In this document: in pieces, positions 56,901-59,900 of the stretch
How positions within the stretch are numbered: position 1 is the first letter of the stretch
How the letters are laid out: each line of letters starts with the position of its first letter
The notes under the pieces: model-generated
Database searches by the model: none
The model's input: only the letters and a program-made list of their open reading frames with translations
Told to the model about the DNA's origin: nothing
NCBI GenBank assembly: GCA_905160935.1
Contig: CAJHZI010000232.1
Coordinates: 389,001-453,000 of the forward strand
Origin: Enchytraeus crypticus
Lineage: Eukaryota > Annelida > Clitellata > Enchytraeida > Enchytraeidae
Reading direction: 5' to 3'
DNA length: 64,000 nt
Made by a program: the position numbers and the translations under genes

Positions 56901-59900
56901 TGTTACCTGTTCAGATAGTTTGCCTCTTTTTACTGCGGAATGACAAAAAATTAATTTAAAATATAGTAATTAGATAAAGCGATTGAATGATGTAATAATG
57001 CTGAGTTAATTTTAACATGAATATGTTGCAGAAGGTGGAGTAGATGAAGAAGAACCTAACATTAATGAACCACCTACAGAAAGCAAGGACGACAAATTGG
57101 AGGAGGAAAAACCTTCTGCTGAACAGATGGATCATAGCGATGAAGAGAAAGAAAATGATAAGGTTTGTACCATTTCTTTTACAGATTGGTTTCAGTGATT
57201 TCAAAAGTTCGGCTAAATTTCAACATATTTCAAAACACACCACAGAGAGGTAAACCTTCTTACCTCTCTATACTCTTAATCCCTCATTATCTTTCACGTA
57301 AGCTTCGTTCTTCAGATGCCAAGCTGCACAGAACTCCAAATACTCTCACTGCATTAGGTGAGCTTATTTTCTTTTTCAGCTCCTGCTGTTTGAAACTCTT
57401 TGCCTCCTGGTCTTTGCTCATGTTCTACTATTTACAATTTCTCTAGTAGGCTGAAAACATCTCTTTCCCCCCTCCCCCATAGATTTATATCATCTTGCCT
57501 GACTGTTTATTGATCAGCGGACCGGTGTTGTTGAGGATGTCTTTCCTTTCTCTTCTGCGCTTGTTTTTTTCAGATCGTTTGAGTGAATCGATTTGTAGTG
57601 ACGTGTGATGGAGGGACGTCCCTGACATCATCCTTGTATGAGGAAACGGACGTTAAACCTGTACTATTATTATTATTATCATATTAAACATATTAAATTT
57701 TAACGCCTAAAAGTTTGTATTACTGATTTAATCTAATTGTTGAAGTGTGTGTAATTTTAAAACTTGCATCGCAATGTATATTTTCATATCTTGTCGTCAG
57801 GAGGATGGTCCAGATAGTTCGGATCAGAAGAAAGAAGATGAGAACAAGAACAAGAATCATGATGACGTCTCTAAAGATGATGAAGCAAATGAAACACAAA
57901 ATATTCCTGGAACAGAGGCTCAAGTAAGACTTTATTGTGTGAGTGTGTATGTGTGTCGTGTGTGTCTATAATATTTTCTTCGTTGGAATTGATGAAAATT
58001 GGAAAAACTGAAAAAATGCATATTTGTTCTGTTATTTTGTTTTAGAAACAATCTTAATACCATATAGAAGATTAGATGTAAACGTTAGATGTAATTAGCT
58101 AGTTGCTAATTATATCTCAATTGATATAAAGTTTTATTATTTATCGAGCTAATTTGTGAATTTAATTTCCTGCGCAGACTGAATCAGAAAACGAGGAGAG
58201 TAAAGAAGATCAGGCAGCAGAGCAGACAGAGATTGAACAGCGTACACAGCATGACTCAGCAGCTGTGCAGTTGTTTGATGAAGGAAGTGATCTGGCTGCG
58301 AGCTCTGACAATAAGAATGATGATGTTAGTTTTAATGTAAAAGTTTATCCAATTTTAGTTTGGTTCTTTTACTAGCTGAAATTGTTAAATTTTGTCACAG
58401 TTTAAAGTTTATATTTAATGAAGAAGTTGGTAGCACACTTGGTAGATATAATTCTATGGCTACTGGTTTGAATTTTTACTGAATTGTCTCTGAAATTATC
58501 CTTGTGAATGTCATTGTCCATGAATGCTATTAATCAACAACTACTATACAAAGTAATCAGTTTTGAAAATCTTAGATGCGGAAGAAGGAAGAGTTCAAAT
58601 GTTTATCATTATATGCAGTTCTGTTCTGTTTTGCTCTAGAATTTAAATGCACTTGAATTTTGCTTAGTAGATCATGAAAGTAATTAATTTGTACAGTTGC
58701 TTTTTCATTATGATTTTGTGCAACACTTTGACATATATCTAACAAAGAATTGTTTCAACGTTACTATTTTAGGATCATGGTGTAGGCTTGAGTAAAACAG
58801 AGGATTTAGGAGGTCATGAAGGGGAGGACACCACTGCTGTTTCAGTCAGTGTGGAGGGTTCTAGAAGAGAGCAGGTGCAGAGGAAGCCTGGACAGTCCTT
58901 CGAGAACCGTAGCATAGGCTCCACTGATGAGCAAGTACAGCGCAGGCTCAAAACTGTGGACACGCAGAGCAAACATGACCCCAGAAATGATGAGGTTTGC
59001 CAAAATTTGTTAGGTATAAAGTATACAAGATTATTAAATGATGGTTGTTTGAAATTGAGTCTAACGTTGGAAATAGTTATAAAATAGTTATAAGTCTTCT
59101 GCAAGAACTGATTTATTTTCTAATAAATGTAGCATTACGATAGGCTTCTGGTGTAAGTATCTCCGTATCTAAGAGCACTTCCTTTGCTGTTAACTACTCA
59201 ATTGTAGGATGCAAAACTATCTAAAACGTATTTTTCCTAGAGTGCACATGAGAAATACGAATGAAGAAAGTGAGATTAATGATTGATTTTAATAATTGTT
59301 TTGATTGATTGGCTGATTAATTGGTTGATTGATTGATATAGAAGCAGACAGAAAGTAATCTATACGAACATATATCGGATCCGGACTCCCACTATGATGC
59401 TCAGACGTTTGATGCAGCCACAGACAATCAGCAACAGTGTGTCGTAGAAAACAAGAACGAGGAGCAAGAGCCAACTAAAGATTCTGATGACTTAGAAGAT
59501 GTTGTCATGCAATCTGACGATGAATTAGAGGTTTGACATTATTATATGTTTTGCTATATTTGTATTCATTTGTTCTTAAATGGAATTTTACATTCTCTTC
59601 AGAGTAATTTGCAAAATATGGTAAGATGCATACAAGACTGGTTTTTTCTAAACTAAAATTTTGGAGGACGAGTATAACATAATAATAATAATAATAATAG
59701 CAACAATTAGAGTGCTACAGTCATCAATGACAACATCGAGCACTATTGAGACAAAATCAAGCCAGCGAGCAAAAAGAAGGTCCAAAAACGGTGCAAATTC
59801 AAAAATCCAGATAATCAGTCCAAAGTAAAAGGAATTAAAGAAAAGGAGGTTTAGGTGCAGGTCGCTGCTCATGGACACTGGATGGAAAAGATAGATGGAA